From an uncultured Saprospiraceae bacterium (GTDB lineage Bacteria > Bacteroidota > Bacteroidia > Chitinophagales > Saprospiraceae), in NCBI GenBank assembly GCA_938015435.1, contig CALLPN010000019.1:1-64000 (forward strand): 64,000 bases of DNA. Direction: 5' to 3'. Shown here one piece after another: positions 45,887 through 56,044 of this stretch. The first letter of the stretch is position 1. Each line of letters begins with the position of its first letter. A model generated the notes under the pieces. The model made no database searches. It was not told the origin of the DNA and saw nothing but the letters and a program-made list of their open reading frames with translations. The translations under genes were made by a program, and so were the position numbers.

Positions 45887-46384
45887 TTAGGCGTTTGGGT
45901 CTACTAAATAAAGTACTTGATCATACTCTACTGGCTTAGCTTCTTCGATTAAGACTTTTACAATCTTTCCAGAGACCTCACTTTCTATTTCGTTGAATAG
46001 TTTCATTGCTTCTACTATACATACTACATCTCCTGCAGATACGCTATCTCCAACTTTTACATAAGGTGGTTTATCTGGCGATGCCGCTCTATAGAATGTA
46101 CCAACGATAGGTGATCTAATCTCAAGTAGATTAGCAGTTGATTCTGTTTCACCTCCATCATTAGATGTTTGATCTGCTACAGGTGCTGCCACCACTGCTG
46201 GAGCTGCTGGTGCCGCCATTGCTGCTGGTGCTGCTGCCATAGAAACAATCTGTGGAGCAGGTACATGACCTGGTTTATATTCTGATCTTACTGTCATAGA
46301 AAAATCGCCTTCAGTCATCTTAAACTCAGCAAAATCGAGTTTCTTGATCAATCTGAGAAGTTCGTTTAGTTGTTTTGGATCCAT
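45887..46384 (-). CDS. accB: Acetyl-CoA carboxylase, biotin carboxyl carrier protein
   Basis: 165 residues. N-terminal helix (1-35), an Ala/Pro-rich mobile linker (about 40-72) and the C-terminal biotinyl domain with Lys128 in EAMKLFNE (Phe replaces the more usual Met after KL). The [23 protein letters not shown] segment is typical of BCCP. Between efp and accC in one run. Confidence 0.97.
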   Translation of the reverse strand: MDPKQLNELLRLIKKLDFAEFKMTEGDFSMTVRSEYKPGHVPAPQIVSMAAAPAAMAAPAAPAVVAAPVADQTSNDGGETESTANLLEIRSPIVGTFYRAASPDKPPYVKVGDSVSAGDVVCIVEAMKLFNEIESEVSGKIVKVLIEEAKPVEYDQVLYLVDPNA

Positions 46385-46442
46385 TTGGTAGGTCTTTTCT
46401 TTTATATCTTAATGAGCAATCCGACAATACGGTCTTGCTATC

Positions 46443-47009
46443 TTATGATTTAACACGTTCTAGGTAAGCACCAGTACGTGTATCTATCTTTACATTATCA
46501 CCTTCATTTATAAAGAGCGGTACTTTGATCTCTGCACCTGTTTCTGTCGTTGCAGGCTTAGTAACGTTAGTGGCAGTATCTCCTCTCACGCCCGGTTCTG
46601 TATATGTTACTTTAAGTACGATATGCTGAGGGAGCTCGAGAGTTAATGGCAATTCATTTTCACTATCAAATAAAATATCTACTGTAGAACTTTCCTTAAG
46701 TAATTCTGGTCTATCGATCAATTTCACATCTAAGTTTACCTGATCAAAAGTTTCATTATTCATGAAATGATAACCCATATCGTCATTATATAGGTATTGG
46801 TATTTACGATTTTCTACTCTTACTATATCTATCTTGTGTCCAGACGGAAATGTATTATCTAATACTTTTCCAGTAGTAAGACTTTTCATCTTAGTTCGCA
46901 CAAATGCAGGCCCTTTACCTGGTTTCACGTGCAGAAACTCTGTAATCTTGAATATATCATGATTATATCTGAAACAAAGACCGTTCTTAATATCTGTAGT
47001 AGAACCCAT
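46443..47009 (-). CDS. efp: Translation elongation factor P
   Basis: 188 residues. Relieves ribosome stalling at polyproline. Three beta domains; the tip loop HVKPGKGPAFVRTKMK holds Lys32, the position modified or exposed in EF-P. C-terminal signature ETGAEIKVPLFINEGDNVKIDTRTGAYLERV. 58 bp upstream of accB, a common neighbour pairing in bacteria. Confidence 0.97.
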   Translation of the reverse strand: MGSTTDIKNGLCFRYNHDIFKITEFLHVKPGKGPAFVRTKMKSLTTGKVLDNTFPSGHKIDIVRVENRKYQYLYNDDMGYHFMNNETFDQVNLDVKLIDRPELLKESSTVDILFDSENELPLTLELPQHIVLKVTYTEPGVRGDTATNVTKPATTETGAEIKVPLFINEGDNVKIDTRTGAYLERVKS

Positions 47010-47176
47010 TAATTTTCTTTTTTAAAAAGTGTAAATACCGCCTCATCTGTATCGATAAGCTGTCGTAAAAATAAAATAATAATGGCGGCAAACTATATGA
47101 TATACAAATGAAAGCCGCATTTAAACATGTACCGTCATGTAATCTATAGCTAATAAAGCCAATTACTTAGATACTT

Positions 47177-48172
47177 CTACCCATTATACGCCCATTTGAG
47201 GTATGTAGTTCCCCAAGTAAATCCTCCTCCAAATGCCGTCAATAGCAGATTGTCTCCTTTTTTGAGCTGAGATTCATAATCTCTTATGGCTAAAGGAATA
47301 GTTGCTGAGGTAGTATTACCATACATAGCTATATTGTTCATTACTCGTTCGGCAGGAAAGTCAAACATACTTCCTACATATTCTATGATACGTAAGTTAG
47401 CTTGATGAGGTACTACCCAATTGATATCATCTCTTACTAGGTTATTACGCTCCATTACATCTTTCATCGTATCTACCATTCCTTTCACAGCATGTTTAAA
47501 TACTGTTCTTCCTTCTTGGAATGCGAAATGCTCTCTTGCAGCAACCGTCTCTAAAGTCGCGGGATGTAGTGATCCGCCAGCCTTCATATGTAGATATTGA
47601 CGACCTGAACCATCCGCTTTGAGTAAGCTATCCTGAACACCATATCCCTCATCGCTTGGCTCTAGCATTACTGCTCCTGCCCCATCTCCAAAAATTATAC
47701 ACGTAGCTCTATCTGTATAATCAACAATACTAGACATCATATCTACACCAACCACAATTACTTTTTTGTGAGTACCTGTTTCTATAAATTTACTAGCTGT
47801 AGTGAGAGAATATAAAAATCCAGAACATGCGGCATTGACATCAAATCCATAGGCATTCTTAATTCCAACCTTATCACAGATAGTATTTGCAGTGTCTGGA
47901 AATATCATATCTCCTGTTACCGTAGCACATATTAACATCTCAACATCTGCAGGATCGGTATTCGTCTTTTCTAATAATACTTTTACTGCCTCAGCTCCCA
48001 TATCACTTGAAGCTTTTCCTGGTTCTTTCATGATATGTCGTTGCTTTATTCCCGTACGCGAAACGATCCACTCATCGTTGGTATCTACCATTTTTTCCAG
48101 ATCTGCATTAGTCAGCACTGTATCTGGGGTATATCCAGCTATTCCTGTTATTGCCGCTCTTCTTAACTCCAT
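47177..48172 (-). CDS. fabH: Beta-ketoacyl-ACP synthase III
   Basis: 331 residues. Condenses acetyl-CoA with malonyl-ACP to start fatty acid chains. Catalytic triad: Cys116 in DVNAACSGFLYSL, His in VVPHQANLRII and Asn in NIAMYGNTTSATIPLAI; GAGAVML and a glycine-rich end TAFGGGFTWG complete the fold. First gene of fabH-efp-accB-accC. No plsX or rpmF precedes it, unlike the arrangement frequent in Bacteroidota. Confidence 0.97.
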   Translation of the reverse strand: MELRRAAITGIAGYTPDTVLTNADLEKMVDTNDEWIVSRTGIKQRHIMKEPGKASSDMGAEAVKVLLEKTNTDPADVEMLICATVTGDMIFPDTANTICDKVGIKNAYGFDVNAACSGFLYSLTTASKFIETGTHKKVIVVGVDMMSSIVDYTDRATCIIFGDGAGAVMLEPSDEGYGVQDSLLKADGSGRQYLHMKAGGSLHPATLETVAAREHFAFQEGRTVFKHAVKGMVDTMKDVMERNNLVRDDINWVVPHQANLRIIEYVGSMFDFPAERVMNNIAMYGNTTSATIPLAIRDYESQLKKGDNLLLTAFGGGFTWGTTYLKWAYNG

Positions 48173-48740
48173 GGTTTTGGTTTTTGTTTATTCATAGCTT
48201 GAACTGACTTCAGATGGCTATTATTAAATTTCAACTGCAAAATACGCGATGTGAAGTTAATATTTGGTAGGGAGTTGACAAGAACTAATGCCGTTAATTT
48301 ATCTACTCAACAGAACTACTTTATGGACAATAAGAAGAAAACTATCCTTCTTATTAGTTAGACGGTATAGAAAACTTCAATTTTTGTATAAATATTTAGA
48401 AAATACATTATAAAAAAAATTAAGCTGTAAATCTCTTACCATCAATAAATTACACATCTAATAATATATAATTAAGAATACTAAAGAAGCAATAGTGCTT
48501 CATCGCCCTACCCTCTTGGTACATAATTTGCATATGGTAATCACATCAGAGTCATCTGATTACAAATAATTGAAATAACTAATACGTGACTATCTCAGAA
48601 CCCTATAGATTGTTCAGGAGAAATGCATGGAATTGTTACTTCAATTGAGAAGATAATTGACCTAAATGGCTATATCAGAATGGTGTAGCAATGATATTAA
48701 CGTCTTTGAAAAAAGACTCTATTACCAACCTATAAATTGT
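48173..48740. other. Divergent intergenic region, fabH / thioredoxin-SPOR gene
   Basis: 568 bp. No coding frame, no exact TAnnTTTG box and no strong hairpin seen. A weak frame continues upstream of the chosen start at 48741 (to 48666) but looks like non-coding sequence. Confidence 0.35.
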
Positions 48741-49544
48741 ATGTTTATGAATACTAATCTAGATACCGCGAAAAGAGCTGTAGTACTAATGCTACTACTC
48801 TTCACATCTCTCTCAGCTGCTATTGCAAGCGGAGGTGAACGAGAAGTTAATTTCCTTAATACAAACCTTGAAGATGCTAAGAAAAGGGCTAGCGCTGAAG
48901 GTAAATTGGTCTTTGTAGACTTTTATGCCAGATGGTGTACGCCTTGTAAATGGATGGACCAAACTACATTCAAAGATAAGACTGTAATAGAGTTACTTAA
49001 CGATAATTTCATCTCGATAAAGATGAATATCGACGAGTCCGAAGGATTTGAGATGAAAAAGCATTATGAGGTACAGTATCTCCCTACTATACTCATTTTT
49101 AATAGCAATGGTCAAGTAGTTGATCGCATAGAGGAGACATTGACTTCAGCTGACCTTATTCAACTTCTCCATAGACATAACTCTGTAGATAACAAGCGAG
49201 TCATAGTTAATGGTGTTAATGCTTCACCCACGCAAAACCAGCGTACCTATGAAGCTCAAGATGATGACTTTTCGATGACTTCTGCGGAGTACAATAGCTA
49301 CAAAGATAGAAAGAGATCTGCCTATAGAGTGCAGACTGGGGTTTACGAGGAATACGCTGGAGCAGCAAAAATGGTTTCCAAATTAAGAGAAACATTCCTT
49401 GAAGAAATAGTAGTGCTCAACGATTATCGAGGTGATAAAGTACTGTTTAAAGTAATGCTTGGACAGTTTGCTACTTTAGAAGAAGCAGAGAGTTTCAGAA
49501 AGATATTGGAAAGAGAATTTCAGATTGAAGGAATAGTGAATTAG
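48741..49544 (+). CDS. Exported thioredoxin-fold protein with C-terminal SPOR domain (second copy)
   Basis: 267 residues from the ATG at 48741; an in-frame ATG at 48666 would add 25 residues ahead of the signal peptide and is less likely. Signal peptide AVVLMLLLFTSLSAAIASGG. Thioredoxin-like domain with RWCTPC redox motif, DKTVIELLNDNFISIKMNID and QYLPTILIFNSNGQVVDRIEE. Linker, then a SPOR domain (about 190-267: YRVQTGVYEEYAGAAKMVSKL, VLFKVMLGQFATLEEAESFRKIL). The domain order matches the 16223-17071 gene. Predicted periplasmic, peptidoglycan-targeted thiol protein. hutI starts 40 bp downstream. Confidence 0.8.
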   Translation: MFMNTNLDTAKRAVVLMLLLFTSLSAAIASGGEREVNFLNTNLEDAKKRASAEGKLVFVDFYARWCTPCKWMDQTTFKDKTVIELLNDNFISIKMNIDESEGFEMKKHYEVQYLPTILIFNSNGQVVDRIEETLTSADLIQLLHRHNSVDNKRVIVNGVNASPTQNQRTYEAQDDDFSMTSAEYNSYKDRKRSAYRVQTGVYEEYAGAAKMVSKLRETFLEEIVVLNDYRGDKVLFKVMLGQFATLEEAESFRKILEREFQIEGIVN

Positions 49545-49584
49545 TATAATTAACTTTGAGCTAGACAGATAAATACTAGCTCTT

Positions 49585-50817
49585 ATGCGCATACTGATAA
49601 AGAACATAAAAAACATTATAGGAATAATAGAAGGGCCTCAAGCTTATAAAAAAGCTGAGGCTCTTTCTGTTGTAGAAACTCTGGCTAATGGATATATACT
49701 CATAGAAGATGAAAAAATATCTGCCTATGGAAGTATGGATTCCTGTCCAGATATAGCAGATCAAATAATAGATGCCAGTGGCAGTCTTGTGTTGCCGGCA
49801 TGGTGCGACAGTCATACTCATATCGTATTTGCCGCTAGCAGGGAAAAGGAATTTGAGATGAAAATCAAAGGAATGACGTACGAAGATATCGCCGCAGCAG
49901 GTGGAGGTATACTCAATTCTGCACGCAAACTCAAAGATTGCTCAGAGGATGAGTTATATGAAATGGCCAAAGGTAGACTGGATGAAGTCACTCAATATGG
50001 AACGGGTGCAATAGAGATAAAATCTGGATATGGACTCTCCTTAGAAAGTGAACTCAAGATGCTTAGAGTTATTAGACGACTAGCCGCTTCTAGCCCTGTT
50101 TCTATTAAGTCTAGCTTCCTAGGAGCTCATGCTATCCCAACAGAATACAAAGAGAAAAGAAACGATTATATAGATCTCATTATTAATGAAATGCTTCCCA
50201 AGATTGCGGCAGAAAAATTAGCCGACTACTGTGATGTCTTTTGTGAAAAGGGATTCTTTACAGTAGATGAGACGGATCGTATCCTCAAAGCTGCAGCAAA
50301 GTACGGGATTCCACCTAAGATTCATGCTAATCAACTTTCTAACTCTGGCGCAGTGCAAGTAGGTATCGCTAATAATGCCGTATCTGTAGATCATCTCGAA
50401 GTTATGGGAGATGCCGAGATAGAAGCATTACTTAATAGTAATACCATTCCAACTGTACTACCTTCTTGCTCTTATTACATCAATATACCCTATGCACCAG
50501 CTAGAAAAATGATAGATGCTGGTCTAGGAATTACAATAGCTACAGATTTCAATCCTGGATCATCACCATCAGGTAACATACCGTTTTTGCTATCGCTTGC
50601 TTGCACCAAGATGAAGCTGACACCTAAAGAAGCATTTAACGCCGTAACCATAAATGGTGCTTTCGCAATGCAACTTGAAGATGAAATAGGTAGCATCACA
50701 AAAGGAAAACTAGCCAATCTAATTATTACTAAAAACATTCCTAGCCTAACCTATATACCGTATATGTTCGGTACTAATCACATCGACAAAGTTTTGATAA
50801 GAGGAAAAGTTGTTTAA
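49585..50817 (+). CDS. hutI: Imidazolonepropionase
   Basis: 410 residues. Hydrolyses imidazolone-5-propionate to formimino-glutamate in histidine degradation. Amidohydrolase with metal site DSHTHIVFAASREKEFEMK, the conserved GGGILNSARKL, EIKSGYGLSLESELKML, FLGAHAIP, KIHANQL, SVDHLEVM and ATDFNPGSSPSGNIPF. The other hut genes (hutH, hutU, hutG) are not in the window. Cytoplasmic. It follows the thioredoxin-SPOR gene by 40 bp, which may be fortuitous. Confidence 0.94.
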   Translation: MRILIKNIKNIIGIIEGPQAYKKAEALSVVETLANGYILIEDEKISAYGSMDSCPDIADQIIDASGSLVLPAWCDSHTHIVFAASREKEFEMKIKGMTYEDIAAAGGGILNSARKLKDCSEDELYEMAKGRLDEVTQYGTGAIEIKSGYGLSLESELKMLRVIRRLAASSPVSIKSSFLGAHAIPTEYKEKRNDYIDLIINEMLPKIAAEKLADYCDVFCEKGFFTVDETDRILKAAAKYGIPPKIHANQLSNSGAVQVGIANNAVSVDHLEVMGDAEIEALLNSNTIPTVLPSCSYYINIPYAPARKMIDAGLGITIATDFNPGSSPSGNIPFLLSLACTKMKLTPKEAFNAVTINGAFAMQLEDEIGSITKGKLANLIITKNIPSLTYIPYMFGTNHIDKVLIRGKVV

Positions 50818-51167
50818 ATACGCTTCTCCTTGCAGCAAAATACCCTTTTAACAAGTCTATAGTATAGAAGTATTGTGAAAATGCTTTGAGATGGTCGCTA
50901 CCATAAAACGTAGGTATTGTCGTAATTATGAGTTCTATTTCTAATCATTTTTGATATCTCTAATTCTGACAATATGAATGTAATTCTTGACGTTTGTTAA
51001 AGTGCTATAGTATTACGCCTGACGCATAAGAAAAATCATATATATATTATACCTTTGCAGCCAATTATCATTGAAGAATACTACGAACAATTATTGTCCT
51101 AACCTACTGTAAAATAGCTGGTTAGTACAAGAATGTAAAAAAGCTCTTAGGGCTTAGAAAGAAAAAT
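50818..51167. other. Intergenic region upstream of large T9SS type B gene
   Basis: 350 bp. Contains the TACCTTTG box at 51050-51057 and a small hairpin (AAGCTC / GGGCTT, 51141-51155) just before the start codon. Nothing else seen. Confidence 0.4.
51050..51057 (+). promoter_or_regulatory. Candidate -7 box (TACCTTTG)
   Basis: Exact TAnnTTTG match; predicted start about 104 nt before the ATG at 51168. No TTG at the usual -33 distance. Confidence 0.45.
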
Positions 51168-54100
51168 ATGAATAAGTCGATTTTGAAAATTAATATCCTG
51201 TCTTTATTATTTGCGTTTTACTTAATATTTGGTGTATCACTAGATGCTTCAGGTAAATCAGCGATAGATGGATTTGATCCTATTTCATTCAATATTGGAT
51301 CTGGCTCTGGTTCATTTGGTGAAACTGTATGTGTAGATGTTACCGTAGAGAATTTTGATCGTGTAGAAGGCATGCAATTTTCGATTAATTATAACAGTAA
51401 TTTGCTGAGTATCGTTTGTCCAGCAGATGTATCTAACTCTCCATTAGATCAAACCGAACTTTTTTTCAATTGCATGGATGATGACGGTACGGTTAGAGTC
51501 TTTTGGACTGACCCCAATAGTGCTGAAGCAGATGGCGTAAGTGTTCCTGATGGAGATCTCATATTTACCTTGTGTTTTGATATTGTCGGTACTTGTGGTT
51601 TAAGTAGCCAAATAATAATTTCTTCAGATCCTTTACCATTAGAAGTTTACCAAATTTCTGAGAGTGCAACTAGTTGCGAAAATGAAGAGATAATAGTCAA
51701 TCCTGGTATTATTGGTATTATATGTCCTGAAATGGTAGTCGTTGCACGAGATTGTAATGCGACACCTGTAGGAAATGATGGAACCCTATCATTCTATATT
51801 GCTGGAGGTACAGGTCCTTATACATACATTGTTAATCCTGGAGCTATATCTGGATCTGCAACCGAAGCCGAATTAATAGAAATACAAAATTTAGGTACCG
51901 GAAATTATACTATTTCTGCGACCGACATATCAACTGGACAGATTATAGATCAAAACATCTTTATCGGAGAAGACTTATTTCCTTTGGAAGTAAACTTAGA
52001 TGCTACAGACCCATATTGCTTTAATAGAAATAAAGGGTCAATTGAAGCAACTGTAACTTTAAACGGAAATGAAGTGCCCGCCAATTACGAATGGTCTACT
52101 TTCCAATTTACACAGGACATAGATGACTTAGGTAGTGGTACTTATACTGTTACAGTAACTGACTTGAATGGATGTTCCGTGGTAGAGTCTGCAACATTAT
52201 TTGTAGAGCCACTAATCTTACATGCTGAGCTGATAGATAGTGCCTCTTGCGAAGGTAATAATGATGCTATCGTGAAGATATGGGCGGAAGGTGGTACTCC
52301 ATTTCCTCCAATGCCAACTAATCCAGAATACGAATACGAAACGGACGCAGGAGACGCAGGCCCTACTGACACTCTCCTACTCAATGATGTGGAGACAGGA
52401 ATATTCAATTTCTCAGTCATAGATGCTGCGATTCCTCTATGTCAAGTAGATAGCTTCATCGAAATCCCTTTCAAAGGCGTTGATTTATCGATGATATTAG
52501 ATACAGTAGATGTCTCTTGCATAGGAGCAAATGATGGATCTGTAACCATTACAGGGGTCGGCAGTACTAACTTTGGATTCATCGTAAGAAATGATATGAA
52601 TATGTTAATGCCAGGAGCAGGGACACCTACACAACAAACGTTTTCTGATCTAAGTCCGGGTTGCTATACCATCTTAGTTATAGAATCTTTTAATGGATGT
52701 GAAATAACAGGTTCATTCTGTATAGAAGAGCCGACAAATCCTTTAATAATAGCTACTGATGATGTGATCAATCCTGGTTGCGTAGGCAATGACGGAATGA
52801 TATCAATTACTTCGTCTGGAGGTACAGAACCATATATGTATATCTGGTCAGATGGACCATCCCCAGATGAAGATCGGACAGGATTATTCGGTGGCATGTA
52901 TACCGTCACTGTTACTGATGATCGCGGATGTACTGATACTGCTATGTTTGATTTGCCAGATGGATCTGATGTACAGATCAATGCCAATGTAGTTCAAGCT
53001 ATAAATTGCCCACAGGACCAAAACGGAATCATTGACGTCAATATTTCTACCGGAGGAACTTTTACATATAATTGGGAGCTACCAGATGGAACATTCCTAT
53101 CAGACATGCAGACCGTATCCAATCTAGGATCTGGAGTCTACTATGTCACAGCCACCGACGCAACAGCTAGCTGTATTGCCATAGACACTGTTGTCCTTGC
53201 AGCGGCATCACCTATTGCCATAGAAGGTAATTTTACACAACCTACTTGTGCTGGAGTACCTAATGGTAGTATAGGGATAGTAGATATATTAGGTACTACT
53301 CCTTTCACGTATTTATGGGAAAATCAAAGTACTCAACAAGTACTTAGCGGCATTAGCGATGGTATATATAATGTGACAGTGACGGATGCAAACATGTGTG
53401 AACTTGACACTTTCTTAACGCTTACAGCTCCGGACCCAATCCTAGTTAGTTTTTCAGATATTGTTGGTGTTGATTGCTTTGATGCTGCAAACGGATCCAT
53501 TACGGCTACAGCCAACGGAGGTCCTGACATGAGCGGTACATATACTTACTTTTGGTCTAATGATCCGTCCAATGGACTTACTGGAGCAACAAGTAATCAA
53601 TCAGGATTCGCCGCTGGCGAAAATTGGGTGATTGCCACAGATTTTTTCTGCGCATCCGACACGGCCTTTTTCATGATTCCAGATATAGATTCTATTACAA
53701 TAGATCTAGTTAATAGTATAATCAATTCTCCAAGTTGCTTTGGAGATTGTGACGGACTTATTGATATAACTGCTACAGGAGGTAACTCATCTTCTTATGA
53801 CTATCTATGGCTCGATGACAATAGTTTGAGTCCCACTCGAACAAATCTCTGTGCAGGTACTTACGATGTCATGATTACAGATGCTAATGGATGTAGTGTT
53901 ACAAGATCTATAGAATTTTTAAATCCAGTGCTTCTAAGCGCTACTACAATCGAGTTAAATAGTGTAGGCTGTAATGAAAATAGTGGAAGTCTTTTAGTGG
54001 AAACTACCGGTGGAACTGAGCCATTTTTATACCAATGGACAGATAATATATCTTCTGACTCCGTAGCTACTAATCTTGGTGCCGGTACGTATAACATACT

Positions 54101-54959
54101 TATCACCGATGCCAACAATTGTACGGCAGAAACTTCTTATATTCTAACCTCAACCGAACCAATAATAGCTACTCTTGCTGGCATAGACGAACCGAATTGC
54201 TTTGGTGATCAAACCTGTATCGGTATCGGGTCAGTTACTGGTGGCATCGGCAGTGATTACACATTTTCAACCATCGTTGCAGGAGGATTTAATTATCCAA
54301 TCGACAGTTGTGCACTGGTATTTGCTGGCGAACATACAATCACAGTCACTGACAGTTCAGGTACTTGTACTTGGGACACTACTATCATTATCAACCAGCC
54401 TGATGAATTAATGATAGATGCTGGACCTGATCAAGAAATAGATCTTGGGAGTATAAGTGAGAGTATCTCCCCTAGCATAAGTTCTACATTACCTATAGAC
54501 AGTATAATATGGTCGCCTTTAGATAGCCTTGATTGTATAGATGTCGATTGCGAAGAAGTAATTTCTAATACTCTAATAGATCAACTGTATACTGTAACTG
54601 TGACAGATATAAATGGATGTTCAGCAACAGATGATATCTTCATTAAAGTCAATACTAGTAGAAATGTCTATATAGCCAATATATTTACTCCAGATGGAGA
54701 TGGTAATAATGATTATTTTAATCTTGTTATAGGCTCAGGTGCTGTTTCTGTATCGTATTTATCTATATACGATAGATGGGGAAATAGAGTATTTTCTATT
54801 GAAAACGAATATATACCAGAAATAGGTCAGCAAGATGGCTGGGACGGAAAACACAATGGTCAATATGTAAATCCAGGAGTATATGTCTATACTGCTCAAG
54901 TTAATTTCTTAGATGGTAGAGTATTACAATATAGCGGTGATGTTACTGTTATAAGATAA
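51168..54959 (+). CDS. Large surface protein: cohesin-like domain, SprB-like repeats, T9SS type B sorting domain
   Basis: 1263 residues. Signal peptide or hydrophobic export signal at 8-30. Residues about 38-160 resemble a cohesin/dockerin-partner-type beta domain (GETVCVDVTVENFDRVEGMQFSINYNSNLLSIV, FTLCFDIVGTCGL). From about 190 to 1150 there are roughly ten repeats of 80-100 residues with the SprB-type pattern CFG-x-NDGS, GGTEPFTYLWS, LxxGTYTVTVTDxNGC. The C terminus (about 1170-1263) is a gliding-motility-associated type B sorting domain: YIANIFTPDGDGNNDYFNL, YDRWGNRVF, GWDGKHNGQYVNPGVYVYT. Exported by T9SS and probably retained at the surface; possible adhesin or gliding-related protein. 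Confidence 0.85.
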   Translation: MNKSILKINILSLLFAFYLIFGVSLDASGKSAIDGFDPISFNIGSGSGSFGETVCVDVTVENFDRVEGMQFSINYNSNLLSIVCPADVSNSPLDQTELFFNCMDDDGTVRVFWTDPNSAEADGVSVPDGDLIFTLCFDIVGTCGLSSQIIISSDPLPLEVYQISESATSCENEEIIVNPGIIGIICPEMVVVARDCNATPVGNDGTLSFYIAGGTGPYTYIVNPGAISGSATEAELIEIQNLGTGNYTISATDISTGQIIDQNIFIGEDLFPLEVNLDATDPYCFNRNKGSIEATVTLNGNEVPANYEWSTFQFTQDIDDLGSGTYTVTVTDLNGCSVVESATLFVEPLILHAELIDSASCEGNNDAIVKIWAEGGTPFPPMPTNPEYEYETDAGDAGPTDTLLLNDVETGIFNFSVIDAAIPLCQVDSFIEIPFKGVDLSMILDTVDVSCIGANDGSVTITGVGSTNFGFIVRNDMNMLMPGAGTPTQQTFSDLSPGCYTILVIESFNGCEITGSFCIEEPTNPLIIATDDVINPGCVGNDGMISITSSGGTEPYMYIWSDGPSPDEDRTGLFGGMYTVTVTDDRGCTDTAMFDLPDGSDVQINANVVQAINCPQDQNGIIDVNISTGGTFTYNWELPDGTFLSDMQTVSNLGSGVYYVTATDATASCIAIDTVVLAAASPIAIEGNFTQPTCAGVPNGSIGIVDILGTTPFTYLWENQSTQQVLSGISDGIYNVTVTDANMCELDTFLTLTAPDPILVSFSDIVGVDCFDAANGSITATANGGPDMSGTYTYFWSNDPSNGLTGATSNQSGFAAGENWVIATDFFCASDTAFFMIPDIDSITIDLVNSIINSPSCFGDCDGLIDITATGGNSSSYDYLWLDDNSLSPTRTNLCAGTYDVMITDANGCSVTRSIEFLNPVLLSATTIELNSVGCNENSGSLLVETTGGTEPFLYQWTDNISSDSVATNLGAGTYNILITDANNCTAETSYILTSTEPIIATLAGIDEPNCFGDQTCIGIGSVTGGIGSDYTFSTIVAGGFNYPIDSCALVFAGEHTITVTDSSGTCTWDTTIIINQPDELMIDAGPDQEIDLGSISESISPSISSTLPIDSIIWSPLDSLDCIDVDCEEVISNTLIDQLYTVTVTDINGCSATDDIFIKVNTSRNVYIANIFTPDGDGNNDYFNLVIGSGAVSVSYLSIYDRWGNRVFSIENEYIPEIGQQDGWDGKHNGQYVNPGVYVYTAQVNFLDGRVLQYSGDVTVIR

Positions 54960-54991
54960 GTAACTTGAATTCAATTTGAAAATTGTCTCGT

Positions 54992-55024
54992 AAAAACTTG
55001 GGAAGATTAAGAAGAATTCTTCCC
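54992..55024 (-). terminator. Candidate minus-strand terminator after DUF1573 gene
   Basis: On the minus strand stem GGGAAGA / TCTTCCC with an 11-nt loop is followed after 3 nt by a T5 run. It lies between convergent genes. Confidence 0.4.
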
Positions 55025-55195
55025 ATTAATTAGGCAAACTGTTGCGGGTGCGATAAGTTAATTAGCATTCATCTCGTTTAGATGCTCATGTCTATTCCAT
55101 TGACTAGTAGACATACATTTTCTACAAAATTTAAAGTCGAACTCAGGATTCTATTTAGAATTTTTAGTTCATTCCGAATTAGCATTCAAATAATG

Positions 55196-55966
55196 TTAAT
55201 TCTTCACCGTGTCTTGTATCATTTCTATAACAGTGCTATCCTTAATTTCTTCCTTTTCTTCTTGAGGCTTAGGCTTGACCGTTCCTGTTAGATATAATGT
55301 CATTTCATTAGGATAGGCGTTGGAGAACACCGTGATTTTGGGCTTTTGATCGCCATTTTTATTGACACTATTGTAGGTTACTCCTATATATCCAGTTTGA
55401 CCCGGTTCGATATCAATAAACGGAAAACTGGGCTTAGTACATCCACATGACGCCGTAGCTTTCTCCACAGAAAGATTCAGTTTTCCAGTATTGGTAAAAT
55501 TAAAATTATGTTTTATAATATCACCTTCTGTTATTTCACCAAAATCATATGTCATTTCATCGAATACAATCTTAGGAAGGTATTTTGTGGGTGGAGATTC
55601 CACAGGGTTGGATTCTGGCTTCTTGATAGGTTTTTTCTTTACCTTCTTTATTGGCTTTTTCTTTGGTTTCTTCTTTAGAGCTGAAGCTGCCTTAGCTTCA
55701 GCTTTAATTTCTTTAGCCTTTTCCAATAATTCTTCTGCAATCCTGATTGAATCTTGAATCCTTTTAGTTTCTGCTTTTATAAGCGAGGAATCCAAACTAA
55801 CACCTTTCAACTGAATAGATGTATCAGTCACATTATTTTCAGATACTATTGAATTAGAAGCGCTTAGTTCTCTATCACCACGAGCTGAATCTACTTTATC
55901 ACTTTTACACCCTAAGGATAGGGTTAATACAGTAAATAGGAGTAATAAAGGCAAAAAAGTCTTCAT
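55196..55966 (-). CDS. DUF1573 domain lipoprotein
   Basis: 256 residues. Lipoprotein signal LTLSLGC (acylated Cys about 20). Residues 70-130 form a Lys/Pro-rich, partly coiled-coil linker (EELLEKAKEIKAEAKAASALKKK, KKPIKKVKKKPIKK). The C-terminal DUF1573 domain (about 132-235) contains MTYDFGEITEGDIIKHNFNFTNTGKLNLSVEKATASCGCTKPSFPF, GYIGVTYNSVNKNGDQKPKITVFSN. This Ig-like/ASPM-type fold is abundant in Bacteroidota; function unknown. A TAAATTTG box at 55993-56000 may be its -7 element. Confidence 0.85.
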   Translation of the reverse strand: MKTFLPLLLLFTVLTLSLGCKSDKVDSARGDRELSASNSIVSENNVTDTSIQLKGVSLDSSLIKAETKRIQDSIRIAEELLEKAKEIKAEAKAASALKKKPKKKPIKKVKKKPIKKPESNPVESPPTKYLPKIVFDEMTYDFGEITEGDIIKHNFNFTNTGKLNLSVEKATASCGCTKPSFPFIDIEPGQTGYIGVTYNSVNKNGDQKPKITVFSNAYPNEMTLYLTGTVKPKPQEEKEEIKDSTVIEMIQDTVKN

Positions 55967-56044
55967 AATAGGCTTTAAATCTAATACAATGCCAAATTTA
56001 CAGTATAAACAATCAAATTGTTACCATCTCTTATTAATATGTGA

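Noticed and set aside
48666..48740. N-terminal extension of the second thioredoxin-SPOR protein
   Set aside because: The extension would place 25 polar residues before the signal peptide and does not resemble the paralogue.
49585..50817. A histidine-utilisation operon
   Set aside because: Only hutI is present; no hutH, hutU or hutG lies nearby.
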